Below, piece after piece: positions 14,304-22,282 of a stretch of 33,006 bases of DNA; the stretch's first letter is position 1; every line of letters starts with the position of its first letter. The position numbers and the translations under genes are program-made. The stretch lies in the IMG/VR virus record IMGVR_UViG_3300025322_000107, positions 1 to 33,006 of that record, one strand, 5' to 3'. The notes under the pieces are model-generated. The model saw only the letters and a list, made by a program, of their open reading frames with translations, ran no database searches and was not told where the DNA came from. This DNA comes from a virus.

Positions 14304-16049
14304 ATGGCGTCTGTAGAAGCAAAAATAAAATTTTTACAGAAACATTGGCTTAATCCAAAAGGGAAAAAATTTTCTATAGAAGGTCGAGAATGGGTATTAG
14401 ATTATTTTCGTTCCTTAGATGGGTTTAAGCTTTGGCCTGTTAATATAAATAAGGTTTGCCTTCTATGTAGAACTCAATGGGGAGCTATCATAGAAGATGA
14501 AAGTGAATCTAAATCTACTAGGACAGAAAAACATAGACAAGAAAATCAAGGCTGCGAAGGATTATCATCTGAACCAATTTTCTTTACTGTATTCAAGGCA
14601 GATCGTCGAACTGGAAAAACTTTTAATTTCGGTGCATATTGCGGCGCGTCTATGTTTCTTGAAACATGGCAAAATATAGGTTTTGTTTCTACATCTTTTA
14701 TGTCTTCAGAAGATTTAGTTCAGGAAAATTTTCGCGGGCCTATAGAAGCATCTAAAGCTCTGAATGCTAGAGCTACGATGATGAAACGTATTATTACTAT
14801 ACCAAGACAGCGTAGTAAATTACGTTTCTTTGGTACTATTCCGAAAGCCATGACTGGAAAAGGGTTTACATTATTAGGTATAGATGAAGCTCGTGATGTT
14901 GATGCTAAAGTTGCAATAGCTGTTTTACCATCTATTCAAGAATCCGGCGGCATTAGATGTATGCTTTGTGCTTATTTCAAAGCAGAAATACCAAGTCAAA
15001 CTATAGATAAATGCCCTAATTGTGGAGGAAATCTTAGGCATTGGTTTGGTCGAGCTTGTATTATGTCTTCATCTGGTATCATTAAAGAACGTGCAGTTTT
15101 AGATTGGTTTTTTCATCTTAAAAATCGTTTAGCGTCTGAGCCCGATAAAAATGCGCATTTAATTGAAATTGATAATGCTGCAGAAGCAAATCCAGATTTT
15201 AATATAGATGCAAAATCGGCGGCTCGACGTATTTTCTCAACTGTAGAAGGCCTAAAAGAATTAGTAGATATTGAATATAATTCGGAATTTCGACGCATTG
15301 GTGATCAATTTATATCTAAACAGGATATAGATGCCTGTGTCGATTCTGCATTAAATAATGATATTCTTCCTGCTCTAGAACCAACGGTGATGTTTTTAGA
15401 CACATCTCGTATTCAACATCTAACTTCATTAGTTGCTCTTTCATCAGAGTCTTTTGGTAAGAAAAATTTTGAGAAATGTTTTGTATCTCAAATTCATGTT
15501 TGGGATCCTCGAGAAAAAACAATTAGTGGTAAATTAGTTTTACCCTATGGTATAGAACCAAATTCAATCGAAGAAACTGTAGATATAATTTTACCACAAT
15601 ATCCAAATCTCATAGGATTATGGGTAGATTGTAGGAATGCTAAAGCTGTAACTTGGGCTAAGCCTTTTGTTAAAAAGTTAAAGGAAAAGTCTTATGGACA
15701 TTTAGTGCATAGTGTCTTCGAGTCTGAATATGGAAAAAACTTTCGTGACGCAGGATGGGCTGAGATAGAACGCCTTATTATGCATCGTTTAATTCGATAT
15801 CCAAATGTTTTAAGATTGCTTCAAGAATTAAATGGTGCAGTTTGGAAAATGTATAGAGGAAATATGCAAGTACGTGAATCTACAGCATCAAACCATTTAG
15901 ATGTTGCTGAAGGTTTAGCAAGTACAGCTATTTTAGCTTTAATGCATGGTAATAAAAGAATAGGAACTTTCAAACCAAGTGAAAATATTGAATCTAAACT
16001 TAAAGATATAAATGAAAAAGTTAAACAGAAGTTTCGTGGTAGTTTCTAG
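14304..16049 (+). CDS. terL: Terminase large subunit with inserted zinc ribbon
   Basis: This 581-residue packaging motor cuts concatemers and drives DNA into the procapsid. The ATPase has a variant Walker A, KADRRTGKT (98-106), and Walker B LLGIDEAR (190-197). The nuclease has RNase H-fold acids at MFLDTS (Asp366), LWVDCR (Asp442) and HLDVAEGL (Asp533). Between the domains, Cys219, Cys222, Cys237 and Cys240 (CMLC...CPNC) form a zinc-ribbon-like knuckle. A similar cysteine element occurs in GpA-type terminases, and a further CLLC pair lies at 52-55. The gene follows the small HTH gene directly. The assignment is confident; the headful or cos mode cannot be read. Confidence 0.88.
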   Translation: MASVEAKIKFLQKHWLNPKGKKFSIEGREWVLDYFRSLDGFKLWPVNINKVCLLCRTQWGAIIEDESESKSTRTEKHRQENQGCEGLSSEPIFFTVFKADRRTGKTFNFGAYCGASMFLETWQNIGFVSTSFMSSEDLVQENFRGPIEASKALNARATMMKRIITIPRQRSKLRFFGTIPKAMTGKGFTLLGIDEARDVDAKVAIAVLPSIQESGGIRCMLCAYFKAEIPSQTIDKCPNCGGNLRHWFGRACIMSSSGIIKERAVLDWFFHLKNRLASEPDKNAHLIEIDNAAEANPDFNIDAKSAARRIFSTVEGLKELVDIEYNSEFRRIGDQFISKQDIDACVDSALNNDILPALEPTVMFLDTSRIQHLTSLVALSSESFGKKNFEKCFVSQIHVWDPREKTISGKLVLPYGIEPNSIEETVDIILPQYPNLIGLWVDCRNAKAVTWAKPFVKKLKEKSYGHLVHSVFESEYGKNFRDAGWAEIERLIMHRLIRYPNVLRLLQELNGAVWKMYRGNMQVRESTASNHLDVAEGLASTAILALMHGNKRIGTFKPSENIESKLKDINEKVKQKFRGSF

Positions 16050-16203
16050 GGTTATTCTCATTGAGGGTTATCCCGCTATTGACATCCTCGGGGTTAGCCC
16101 CGTATCCTCGAATCGGTCGAATTGGTCGAATCAGTCGATGGTTCATAGTTTTCCTTTCTTGGTTTTAGATGGTATTTCCTTAAAAAAATCCATCATTAAT
16201 TAA
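16050..16203 (+). promoter_or_regulatory. Structured intergenic region after terminase
   Basis: The 154 bases between terminase and the next gene are locally G+C-rich from 16050 to 16140, unlike the surrounding genes. They hold a hairpin CGGGG-TTAG-CCCCG (16089-16102) and three 9-bp tandem repeats of the TCGAATCGG type (16108-16134) with a partial fourth. A second hairpin, GATGG...CCATC with inner ATTT/AAAT, lies at 16168-16194. No U-run follows either stem and the next gene has no ribosome site. The region may regulate the head operon or bind a protein. Confidence 0.5.
16108..16134. repeat. Three 9-bp tandem repeats TCGAAT(C/T)(G/A)G
   Basis: Units at 16108-16116, 16117-16125 and 16126-16134 differ at two positions, followed by a partial TCGATGG. 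The period of 9 is not explained by a coding protein, since the open frame across it has no start signal and unusual composition. It is a possible protein-binding array. Confidence 0.7.
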
Positions 16204-16422
16204 ATGACAGCTAAACGCGATAATGAAATTACTCCTGGAACATTAGCTGCTGTTTTGGAAATAGATCCTAGGACAGCGCAGCGTTGGGCAGAAAATGCTA
16301 TTAATGGTGAAACTTCACCATTGAATAAGTCTAAGGTTAGGCGTTCTATTACTGGACGTTACTATGTAGAACGAGATGAATTAAAGCGTCTCAAAGAGAA
16401 ATTTGGTCTTTATTCGTTCTAA
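16204..16422 (+). CDS. MerR/excisionase-like HTH protein
   Basis: This 72-residue protein has a winged-helix fold of the MerR/excisionase type. TPGTLAAVLEIDPRTAQRWA is the HTH and GRYYVERDELKRLKEKF the strand-wing and closing helix. It sits between terminase and portal, an unusual place for a regulator, so a packaging or head role is possible. There is no Shine-Dalgarno before ATG 16204 and a hairpin ends 9 bases upstream. The composition returns to the A+T-rich phage average inside the gene. Confidence 0.7.
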   Translation: MTAKRDNEITPGTLAAVLEIDPRTAQRWAENAINGETSPLNKSKVRRSITGRYYVERDELKRLKEKFGLYSF

Positions 16423-16442
16423 ATAGTCAATGTCAGGCATTC

Positions 16443-16521
16443 AGAAAACCAGGCTATCGGGCAACCCGACTAGGCAAGTCTTGTCTCGTGATATATCCTA
16501 TCCTCCGTGGGCTGGTTTTCT
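16443..16521 (+). promoter_or_regulatory. Three-stem RNA element over the portal start
   Basis: AGAAAACCAG (16443-16452) pairs perfectly with CTGGTTTTCT (16512-16521), which is codons 2-5 of the portal gene. Inside lie TCGGG-CAA-CCCGA (16457-16469) and a stem from AGGCAAG with CTTGTCT around 16472-16486. Together they make a three-way junction enclosing the GTG start at 16507. No Shine-Dalgarno is present; instead CCTCC precedes the start. The element could control portal translation. Confidence 0.5.
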
Positions 16522-17880
16522 AATTTATTTTCTAGAAAGAAAACTTTAGCAATAGCAGAACCGCAACATAAGCGGTTACGCGCTGGAGTTTCACAAAACA
16601 TTTCTTATTTTGGAAATGTTATAGAATCTCTAGAACATAATTCTGAAGTAAAAGGTTCTAAGTGGTATGGCTCGCCGACACAAATAGGTATTGTTCGGCA
16701 GATGCTCGTCGATCCTTATGTTCGAGCATCATTAAATTATAGAATTAATCCACTTCGGGCTGGATTATGGACTATTGAAGCTCCCACTAATAAACCAGAA
16801 GATATTGAATGCGCTCAATACATTCATTGGAATTTAACAGAACTTTTAGATTTTGATGAAGCTCTTAGAAATACTTGTTTATTTCATCGTGATGGATTTT
16901 CATTACAGGAATTTACTGATTCGGTAGCAACTTATCCGATAGATCGTTTTCCTTTGCATAAAGGCCGAGGAAATGGAATTTTATTTAATGGAATACATCA
17001 TATTCCTGCTTGGACAGTAGATTCTTTTGTATCTAATGCAAATAATGAACGTATTTTAGAATCTTTTTATCAGCATCTAACAAATAGTCCTAATTCGACT
17101 AAAGCTCTTAATGTAAAGAAGAATTTAATATTAAGAGTTACTCAAGAGCAGGAAGGTGCTATCTTTACTGGTTTTCCAACTGCAAGATCTGCTTTTGGTC
17201 CTTGGAAACTTAAAATTAGATATCTAATCATAGACGCAATTAAACATGAACGTTATGGTTTAGGTACTCCTTGGGGTAAATTACCAGAAGATTATTCTGC
17301 ATCTGATAGAGATAATTTTGAGTTAGCGTTAGCTGAACTTAGAATTAACGAGAAAGGGTTTTTAGTAACTCCTTCCGGGTTTGAAGTTAGTTTATTAGAA
17401 ACTAAACAAGATTCTGGAACAGATATAGAACAAGCGATTAACCGACAAAATACGGAGATATTCGTAAATGTTGGAGCACAACATAATTCCTTGGGTTCAG
17501 CAAAGTTTGGATCGTTTGCACTTGCCGATGTCATACACGGTGGATTCGGTATTAGTGTTATTGGCGACGCTAACTTTATTACTGGTAAGTTCAATTTTGG
17601 TGCTGATGGATGGTCTCCGATACGACATTTACAAGTAATGAATTATCCAACGGCTAATTGCCCAAAGCTTAAAGTAAGAAATTTACCAATAAAGAATTAT
17701 GAAGAATCATTAAAAACACTAGCAGTTTTAATTGATAGTGGTGTAGTGCGCCGTGGAGAACATCTTGAATCGGCGGCCCTAGAAAAATTAGGTTTACCAC
17801 TTCCTGAAAATGATACTATTATTGGTGAATTTATAAATGATCTTAATAAGAAAAGTGAGCCTGTAAATGAATCTGAATAA
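16507..17880 (+). CDS. Portal protein (DUF935, Mu gp29-like)
   Basis: This 457-residue portal should form the dodecameric ring at the head vertex through which DNA enters and leaves. The N-terminus MGWFSNLFSRKKT is typical of portal openings. The body matches DUF935-type portals, with DPYVRASLNYRINPLRAGLWTIE near residues 67-90 and GFSLQEF later. It lies between terminase and the protease/scaffold, as in Mu-like head modules. The start codon is GTG with no ribosome site and is embedded in a folded element (16443-16521). No in-frame ATG occurs nearby, so the start is chosen on protein grounds. The end overlaps the protease gene by 14 bases. Confidence 0.85.
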   Translation: MGWFSNLFSRKKTLAIAEPQHKRLRAGVSQNISYFGNVIESLEHNSEVKGSKWYGSPTQIGIVRQMLVDPYVRASLNYRINPLRAGLWTIEAPTNKPEDIECAQYIHWNLTELLDFDEALRNTCLFHRDGFSLQEFTDSVATYPIDRFPLHKGRGNGILFNGIHHIPAWTVDSFVSNANNERILESFYQHLTNSPNSTKALNVKKNLILRVTQEQEGAIFTGFPTARSAFGPWKLKIRYLIIDAIKHERYGLGTPWGKLPEDYSASDRDNFELALAELRINEKGFLVTPSGFEVSLLETKQDSGTDIEQAINRQNTEIFVNVGAQHNSLGSAKFGSFALADVIHGGFGISVIGDANFITGKFNFGADGWSPIRHLQVMNYPTANCPKLKVRNLPIKNYEESLKTLAVLIDSGVVRRGEHLESAALEKLGLPLPENDTIIGEFINDLNKKSEPVNESE

Positions 17881-19144
17881 TACACATTGGGCCTGTGAAT
17901 TTTCTTATCTTGAAACTTTTATAGGAAATCTTCCTAAAGAAATTTCAAGCCAGGCTCTTAATATTCAAGCTTCTGAAGATACAAAATATCAAGTAATTGG
18001 AAATACAGCAATTATTCCAATTAAAGGAATGATCTTAAAAACCATTCCTAAATATTTTAAGTATTATAGCATAGTTGCAACTTCAACTGTTGATACTCAA
18101 AATCTTTTGAAGCTCGCTGTTAATGATCCCAATGTTAAAAATATTACTCTAAACATGGATTCTCCAGGTGGGTCTATTTCCGGGCTTCTAGAACTTGTTT
18201 CTTATATAAAAGAAGTAAATAAGAAGAAGCCTATTGAGACTCATGTAGATGGAATGGCTGCTTCAGCCGCATATTGGATTGCTTCTCAAACTAAAAGTAT
18301 AAAAGCAACTCAATCATCTACTATTGGATCTATTGGTGTTTATACTGTTCTTCATGATTTCTCAAAGATGTATGGTGACATGGGTATAAAAGCCATAATT
18401 ATTCGTTCTGGTGAGCATAAAGGCGTTGGTACACCTGGAGTAGAAATTAGTCTTAATAACATAGATGCTCAACAGGATATTATTAATAATCTCGCAAATC
18501 AATTTATGTCATCGGTTTCTGATGGTAGAAATATTGATATCGAGAAACTTAAGCCTCTAGCGGATGGTCGCTGGTGGTTAGCAAAAGAAGCACAAAATTT
18601 AGGATTAATTGATTCTATTATAAATGCTTCAATTATACAAGAGGATAGTAAAATGGATGAGAACCAGTTTAATGCGCTAATGCAGGCTGTTACTGGTTTG
18701 ACGGCGACCGTCAAAGATGTAGCAGCGCGTGTAGATCAGATTGAGGATTCTTCTAAGAAGAATGAAGCTAAGACTTCTATTCTTGAGCAAGGATTAAAGA
18801 CTACTGTTGAAATGTCTAAGGAAGCTTCGATTAATAAGGCTTTAGCTGAAGGTAAGGCTTTTGCTGGAAATATTGAAGCTCTTAAGATGTTTGCTTCTAA
18901 GTCTTCGTTAGAGGAGTTAGATACTTTTATTGCAACCTTACCTAAGGTAACTAAGGAAATACTTGTGGCTGATATTCCAGAAGATAGGCGCCAGATTGAG
19001 AATGCTGGAGATAAGGAATTTTCTAGTAAGTTTCGTATCTCGATGAAGGATATTGCTTCGGCTGCTGAGATCATTACTATTTCAGCTGATGGCATGGCCA
19101 CTTTAGCTGATGGTACAGTTAAGAAACTATCGGAGGTAATCTAA
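17867..19144 (+). CDS. S49-family capsid protease with C-terminal scaffold
   Basis: This 425-residue fusion has protease residues of about 40-255 that match SppA/ClpP-like phage proteases. DSPGG (98-102) is the oxyanion-type loop, Ser133 lies in GMAASAAYW, and Lys185 lies in SGEHKGVG as the catalytic dyad. From about residue 263 the sequence becomes helical, charged and coiled-coil-like, as expected for a scaffold that the protease later removes. An internal start at 18653 would give the scaffold alone. This protease-scaffold arrangement is well known from lambda-like C/Nu3 modules. The gene overlaps the portal end by 14 bases. Confidence 0.87.
   Translation: MNLNNTHWACEFSYLETFIGNLPKEISSQALNIQASEDTKYQVIGNTAIIPIKGMILKTIPKYFKYYSIVATSTVDTQNLLKLAVNDPNVKNITLNMDSPGGSISGLLELVSYIKEVNKKKPIETHVDGMAASAAYWIASQTKSIKATQSSTIGSIGVYTVLHDFSKMYGDMGIKAIIIRSGEHKGVGTPGVEISLNNIDAQQDIINNLANQFMSSVSDGRNIDIEKLKPLADGRWWLAKEAQNLGLIDSIINASIIQEDSKMDENQFNALMQAVTGLTATVKDVAARVDQIEDSSKKNEAKTSILEQGLKTTVEMSKEASINKALAEGKAFAGNIEALKMFASKSSLEELDTFIATLPKVTKEILVADIPEDRRQIENAGDKEFSSKFRISMKDIASAAEIITISADGMATLADGTVKKLSEVI
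18653..19144 (+). CDS. Nested scaffold protein (internal start)
   Basis: An in-frame ATG at 18653 within the protease gene is preceded by AAGAGGATAG, a good ribosome site at proper spacing. It falls exactly where the protease domain ends. It would yield a 163-residue helical protein with long coiled-coil stretches (KDVAARVDQIEDSSKKNEA), typical of capsid scaffolds such as lambda Nu3, which is also made from a nested start. Codon use becomes more G/C-ending after this point. Expression from this start is inferred. Confidence 0.6.
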   Translation: MDENQFNALMQAVTGLTATVKDVAARVDQIEDSSKKNEAKTSILEQGLKTTVEMSKEASINKALAEGKAFAGNIEALKMFASKSSLEELDTFIATLPKVTKEILVADIPEDRRQIENAGDKEFSSKFRISMKDIASAAEIITISADGMATLADGTVKKLSEVI

Positions 19145-19146
19145 CC

Positions 19147-19545
19147 ATGGGTGCTAGAGCATCTAAGGATCTAGGACAATTATTATCATATCCGATGGCA
19201 GCTACTACTACCATCACGGCTGGTGATTCAGTCATGATTAATAGTGCTGGATATGCCGTTGTTGCCGTTGCTGCTGCAGCAAACAAAGGTTGTGTTGGAG
19301 TTGCTGTAGCAACAGTTGTTAATTCTGGCGCTGCAGGAGCAGCGGAAATCCTTGTTCAAGAAGGTACATATCTATTCGTTGGTGTTGGTCTTACACAATC
19401 AGAGATTGGAGATATTGTATTCTTTTCGGACGCACAAACATTCTCTAATACACAAGCCGCTAATGAGCCTAGAGGTGGAATCTTAGTTAGGTATGTTTCT
19501 GCTACTAGTGGCTGGGTAAAGATGGGCGTGGCGTTAGCCAGCTAA
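19147..19545 (+). CDS. Capsid decoration/cement protein (DUF2190-like)
   Basis: This 132-residue protein is rich in Ala, Gly and Val with short beta strands. GYAVVAVAAAANKGCVGVA and IGDIVFFSDAQTF resemble DUF2190/decoration proteins that sit on the capsid surface. It lies just before the major capsid protein and after the scaffold, the standard place for a decoration protein. The ribosome site GGAGGT overlaps the end of the scaffold gene. A head-fibre or minor head role is an alternative. Confidence 0.65.
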   Translation: MGARASKDLGQLLSYPMAATTTITAGDSVMINSAGYAVVAVAAAANKGCVGVAVATVVNSGAAGAAEILVQEGTYLFVGVGLTQSEIGDIVFFSDAQTFSNTQAANEPRGGILVRYVSATSGWVKMGVALAS

Positions 19546-19567
19546 TTAAGGGAGAAAGGAATAAAAC

Positions 19568-20488
19568 ATGACTACTTTATATACTCCCTCGGTGCTAGCG
19601 CGCGGCATTCGAGGTACGTTTTTTAGAGCATTATCTGGCGCGGAGCGTTCTTCGTTAGTTCCACTAATTGCAGATACTATTCCGTCTGATGGTGCTGATG
19701 AAAAGTATGCTTGGATTGGTGAATCTCCTCAGATGGAGGAATTAGTTGATGAAGTGGCTTATAAGCCTCTCTCGGATACTACTTACACAATCACCAATAA
19801 AATCTTTAAGGCTGGCCTAGCGGTTAGACGTAAAGATCTTGATGATCAGCAATATACTGGAATTACACGACGCATTCAACAGCTTGCTTCTGTGGCCGTT
19901 GGTCATAAGAATAAGATGTTGATTAATGCTCTTGTAAACGGAACCTCAGCAACATTAGGTCTTTGCTATGATGGCGGAGCATTGTTTGCCAATGCTCATG
20001 CTGATCGTGGTGTCGCCGGTGTTGGTACTCAAGACAATTTGTTAGCGGGTAGTGGTACAACTACTGCTAATCTTCAAACTGATATCAATACTGGTATTCA
20101 AACTCTACTTTCCTTTAAGGCAGAGAATGGAGAGCCATTTATTGAGACCCTTTCTAACATTAAGATTGTTGCGCATCCGTCGTTGCGTAAGTCTTTGTTA
20201 GAAGCTCTCAATTCACAGTTAATTTCTAACACATCTAATGTCGGGTTTGCTGGATTAAATATTCAACCTGTTTTCAGTGCCAGACTTACTGATCTTGATG
20301 ATTGGTATATGTTAAATATGGACTCGGGAATGGCAAGTTTGCTACTTCAGGATAGAGATCCTCTTGAATTTTCATCGTTAGAAGAAGGTTATGCTGCGAT
20401 GAATCGAGAGCAGTTTCTATATGAAGCTCGCTGGCGCGGAAATGTTGGATATCAATTCTGGCAGTCTGCACTCAAGTTTGTTATTTAA
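19568..20488 (+). CDS. Major capsid protein (Mu gpT-like)
   Basis: This 306-residue protein matches the Mu-like gpT major head subunit family, which has the HK97 fold. The start MTTLYTPSVLARGIRGTFFRAL, the WIGESPQMEEL segment and KAGLAVRRKDLDDQQ (the E-loop/spine region) are typical, as is the C-terminal REQFLYEARWRGNVGYQFWQ. It has a strong GGGAGAAAGGA ribosome site and G/C-richer codons, fitting high expression. A long hairpin follows its stop codon. There is no sign of an N-terminal scaffold region, which is supplied by the upstream gene. Confidence 0.9.
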   Translation: MTTLYTPSVLARGIRGTFFRALSGAERSSLVPLIADTIPSDGADEKYAWIGESPQMEELVDEVAYKPLSDTTYTITNKIFKAGLAVRRKDLDDQQYTGITRRIQQLASVAVGHKNKMLINALVNGTSATLGLCYDGGALFANAHADRGVAGVGTQDNLLAGSGTTTANLQTDINTGIQTLLSFKAENGEPFIETLSNIKIVAHPSLRKSLLEALNSQLISNTSNVGFAGLNIQPVFSARLTDLDDWYMLNMDSGMASLLLQDRDPLEFSSLEEGYAAMNREQFLYEARWRGNVGYQFWQSALKFVI

Positions 20489-20500
20489 TATTTTGGGAGC

Positions 20501-20547
20501 GGAATTGGAGATTAGTCTTTAGCCTTTTCTTTCTAGTCTCCAATTCC
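20501..20547 (+). terminator. Long hairpin after the major capsid gene
   Basis: GGAATTGGAGA (20501-20511) pairs perfectly with TCTCCAATTCC (20537-20547), extended by a T-G wobble and TAG/CTA to about 15 pairs. The 17-base loop is pyrimidine-rich. No U-run follows. It probably attenuates transcription into the tail genes or protects the 3' end of the abundant capsid message. Confidence 0.65.
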
Positions 20548-20566
20548 AATCCCTCTAGGAGTTATA

Positions 20567-20809
20567 ATGTTTCATCTTACTTCGCGTGGAGCTAAATTTT
20601 TAATTCGGGACGGTAAGAGTGGAGAAATGAAGTGCGTAGAGCGTGGTAAGAAGACTTCATTTACCAATCTTAATCCTAGAGATTTTATTTATGATGCTAA
20701 TGTGCAGATTGTAGAAGTTGAAGAGCTTTTAGATAAGTTGTCAACAAAGCCTGCTTTAATTTCAAAACCTGCTTCGATTTCAAAACCTATTTCAGTTTCA
20801 AATTCCTAA
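20567..20809 (+). CDS. Small head-tail region protein with KP-repeat tail
   Basis: This 80-residue protein has a TAGGAG ribosome site. Residues 1-57 are polar and beta-rich, with no known domain. The C-terminus repeats SKPA/SKPI units (ISKPASISKPISVS), encoded by a near-tandem TTTCAAAACCT repeat at about 20759-20795. It sits between capsid and connector genes, so a minor head or adaptor role is likely. The low-complexity tail may be a flexible linker. Confidence 0.7.
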   Translation: MFHLTSRGAKFLIRDGKSGEMKCVERGKKTSFTNLNPRDFIYDANVQIVEVEELLDKLSTKPALISKPASISKPISVSNS

Positions 20810-20829
20810 ATTTAAGGAGGAAATATTAA

Positions 20830-21285
20830 ATGAGTCTTTATGCGTATCATCATAATGTTTCCTCTAGATTAAATAATATTTATACTGCAGGATTTTCTTC
20901 TTCAACACAACCAACCATCGAACAAGTCGCTGGCTGGTTGGATGAAGCAGAAGATTTAATAAATTCTACATTAAAAGCTATTGGATTACCCGCGCCATAT
21001 ACCGATGTTCAAGCTAAACGTATTCTCGGAAAATATGTTACTGATTATGCTGAGGGCCGGGTTAGACGTGTTTTAGCTGCTACTGGTGGTGATGGTAAAA
21101 ATCAAGATGGAATTGATCTTCTAAAGGATTTTGAAAAATTTCTATTAGATTTACAAGCTAGACAAGCTTTTTGGGCAGCAATTTTAGCTGAATCTGCTGT
21201 AACTGGAACAACTGCTGTAAGTGCTCCTGGAGTTGGAGTTAATGCGGCTATTGAACCGTGGTTTACTAGAGATACAAAGTTCTAA
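20830..21285 (+). CDS. Head-tail connector (Mu gp36-like)
   Basis: This 151-residue protein is predicted helical. The segment VAGWLDEAEDLINSTLKAIG followed by LGKYVTDYAEGRV resembles the helical adaptor family (Mu gp36/DUF1320, HK97 gp6-like) that extends the portal ring. Position, size and fold pattern agree, though sequence similarity is slight. The start has a strong AAGGAGGAAA site. The Ala/Gly/Val-rich C-terminus is probably flexible. Confidence 0.5.
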   Translation: MSLYAYHHNVSSRLNNIYTAGFSSSTQPTIEQVAGWLDEAEDLINSTLKAIGLPAPYTDVQAKRILGKYVTDYAEGRVRRVLAATGGDGKNQDGIDLLKDFEKFLLDLQARQAFWAAILAESAVTGTTAVSAPGVGVNAAIEPWFTRDTKF

Positions 21286-21289
21286 ATTT

Positions 21290-21802
21290 ATGATAAAAGG
21301 TGCACTTCTAATTCAAGATATGTTAGCTTTTCAACGAAGTATTAAAAGACTTCGAAAAGATATGTATGATTTTAGAGTTGCATGGAAAAAAATTCATCCA
21401 ATATTAATTCCAGAATTAAAAAAGCAGCATAAATCTGAAGGACAATTAGTTGGTCAAACTTGGGCACCATTAAATAAACAGTACGCAGCTTGGAAAATGC
21501 GTCAAGTAGGAAATAGTTCAGCTAATCTAATTCTTACTGGAAAATTAAAAGATAGATTTACTCCACTATCTATAACTCATACACGAATGCGTATTGGTAC
21601 TACTGGATTAAAATATGCGGCCGCTGTTCATTGGGGCGGTAAAATTAAACAGAAAATTGGTCCACCTACTGAAATGCCTAGACGTGCATTTATGCTATGG
21701 CGCCCGGCAACTGAAGAAATGGTTATTAATATATTAGCAACTTATACAGATACTAATATTAAATTAGCTTTTAGAAAATTTATTAAAAGTAGTATAAAAT
21801 AA
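21290..21802 (+). CDS. Virion morphogenesis/tail completion protein (Mu gpG-like)
   Basis: This encodes 170 residues from ATG 21290; an upstream frame extension to 21221 is rejected as overlap. It matches the phage virion morphogenesis family (Mu gpG, lambda gpZ-like), with GQTWAPLNKQYAAWK, LILTGKLKDRF, MRIGTTGLKYAAAVHWGG and PRRAFML in the usual order. It helps complete the head-tail interface. The start is 4 bases past the previous stop with weak ribosome signals, suggesting coupling. Its stop overlaps the next start (TAATG). Confidence 0.8.
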   Translation: MIKGALLIQDMLAFQRSIKRLRKDMYDFRVAWKKIHPILIPELKKQHKSEGQLVGQTWAPLNKQYAAWKMRQVGNSSANLILTGKLKDRFTPLSITHTRMRIGTTGLKYAAAVHWGGKIKQKIGPPTEMPRRAFMLWRPATEEMVINILATYTDTNIKLAFRKFIKSSIK

Positions 21803-22281
21803 TGGTAGCTAGATATATATCCAGAGCTATTGATGTGCTACATACTACTGTAGCTAATAATTATGCTACTTATTTAGCTGCTGTTGAAGTAGATGAAGGT
21901 CTAGCTAATAATACTATTCCTAGACCAGTAAAATATTATAAAGGTTTAGCTCCAGATCTTAATTTTAATCCAATTGTATTTATCTATGCCGAAACAATAG
22001 AGCCTTATGATATTAGAGAAAAGATATGGCGTATCGAATGTAAAATGGCTCTCAAGTATAGAGGCACATCTATTGAAGATGGTCAGAAAATGATGGATAG
22101 ATATGCTTCTGCTTGTATAGATATGATTTATGCTAATCTATCTTTAGGAAATACAGTTATTGAAGCTATTCCAGGAAAGATAGATACCTTATTCGCTACT
22201 ATAAATGAAAGCGATGATTCAGATACACTCTTTATTTTAACTTTCGATATTTCTATTTTATATGATAGAAATGGAGTTTAA
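21802..22281 (+). CDS. Putative tail terminator protein
   Basis: This 159-residue protein begins at the TAATG overlap. It is alpha/beta, with a beta-rich centre (IVFIYAETIEPYDIREKIWRI) and a C-terminal strand (LFILTFDISILYD). Size and fold pattern, together with position after the completion protein and before the tail tube, fit tail terminators such as lambda gpU. Assignment is from order and size rather than clear homology. Confidence 0.5.
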   Translation: MVARYISRAIDVLHTTVANNYATYLAAVEVDEGLANNTIPRPVKYYKGLAPDLNFNPIVFIYAETIEPYDIREKIWRIECKMALKYRGTSIEDGQKMMDRYASACIDMIYANLSLGNTVIEAIPGKIDTLFATINESDDSDTLFILTFDISILYDRNGV

Positions 22282-22282
22282 T

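Noticed and set aside
16012-16203. Open frame of 63 codons between terminase and HTH gene
   Set aside because: It starts inside the terminase gene, crosses tandem repeats and hairpins, and has no ribosome site.
16443-16521. Group I intron at the portal start
   Set aside because: The element is far too short and lacks a recognisable catalytic core; a local regulatory fold fits better.
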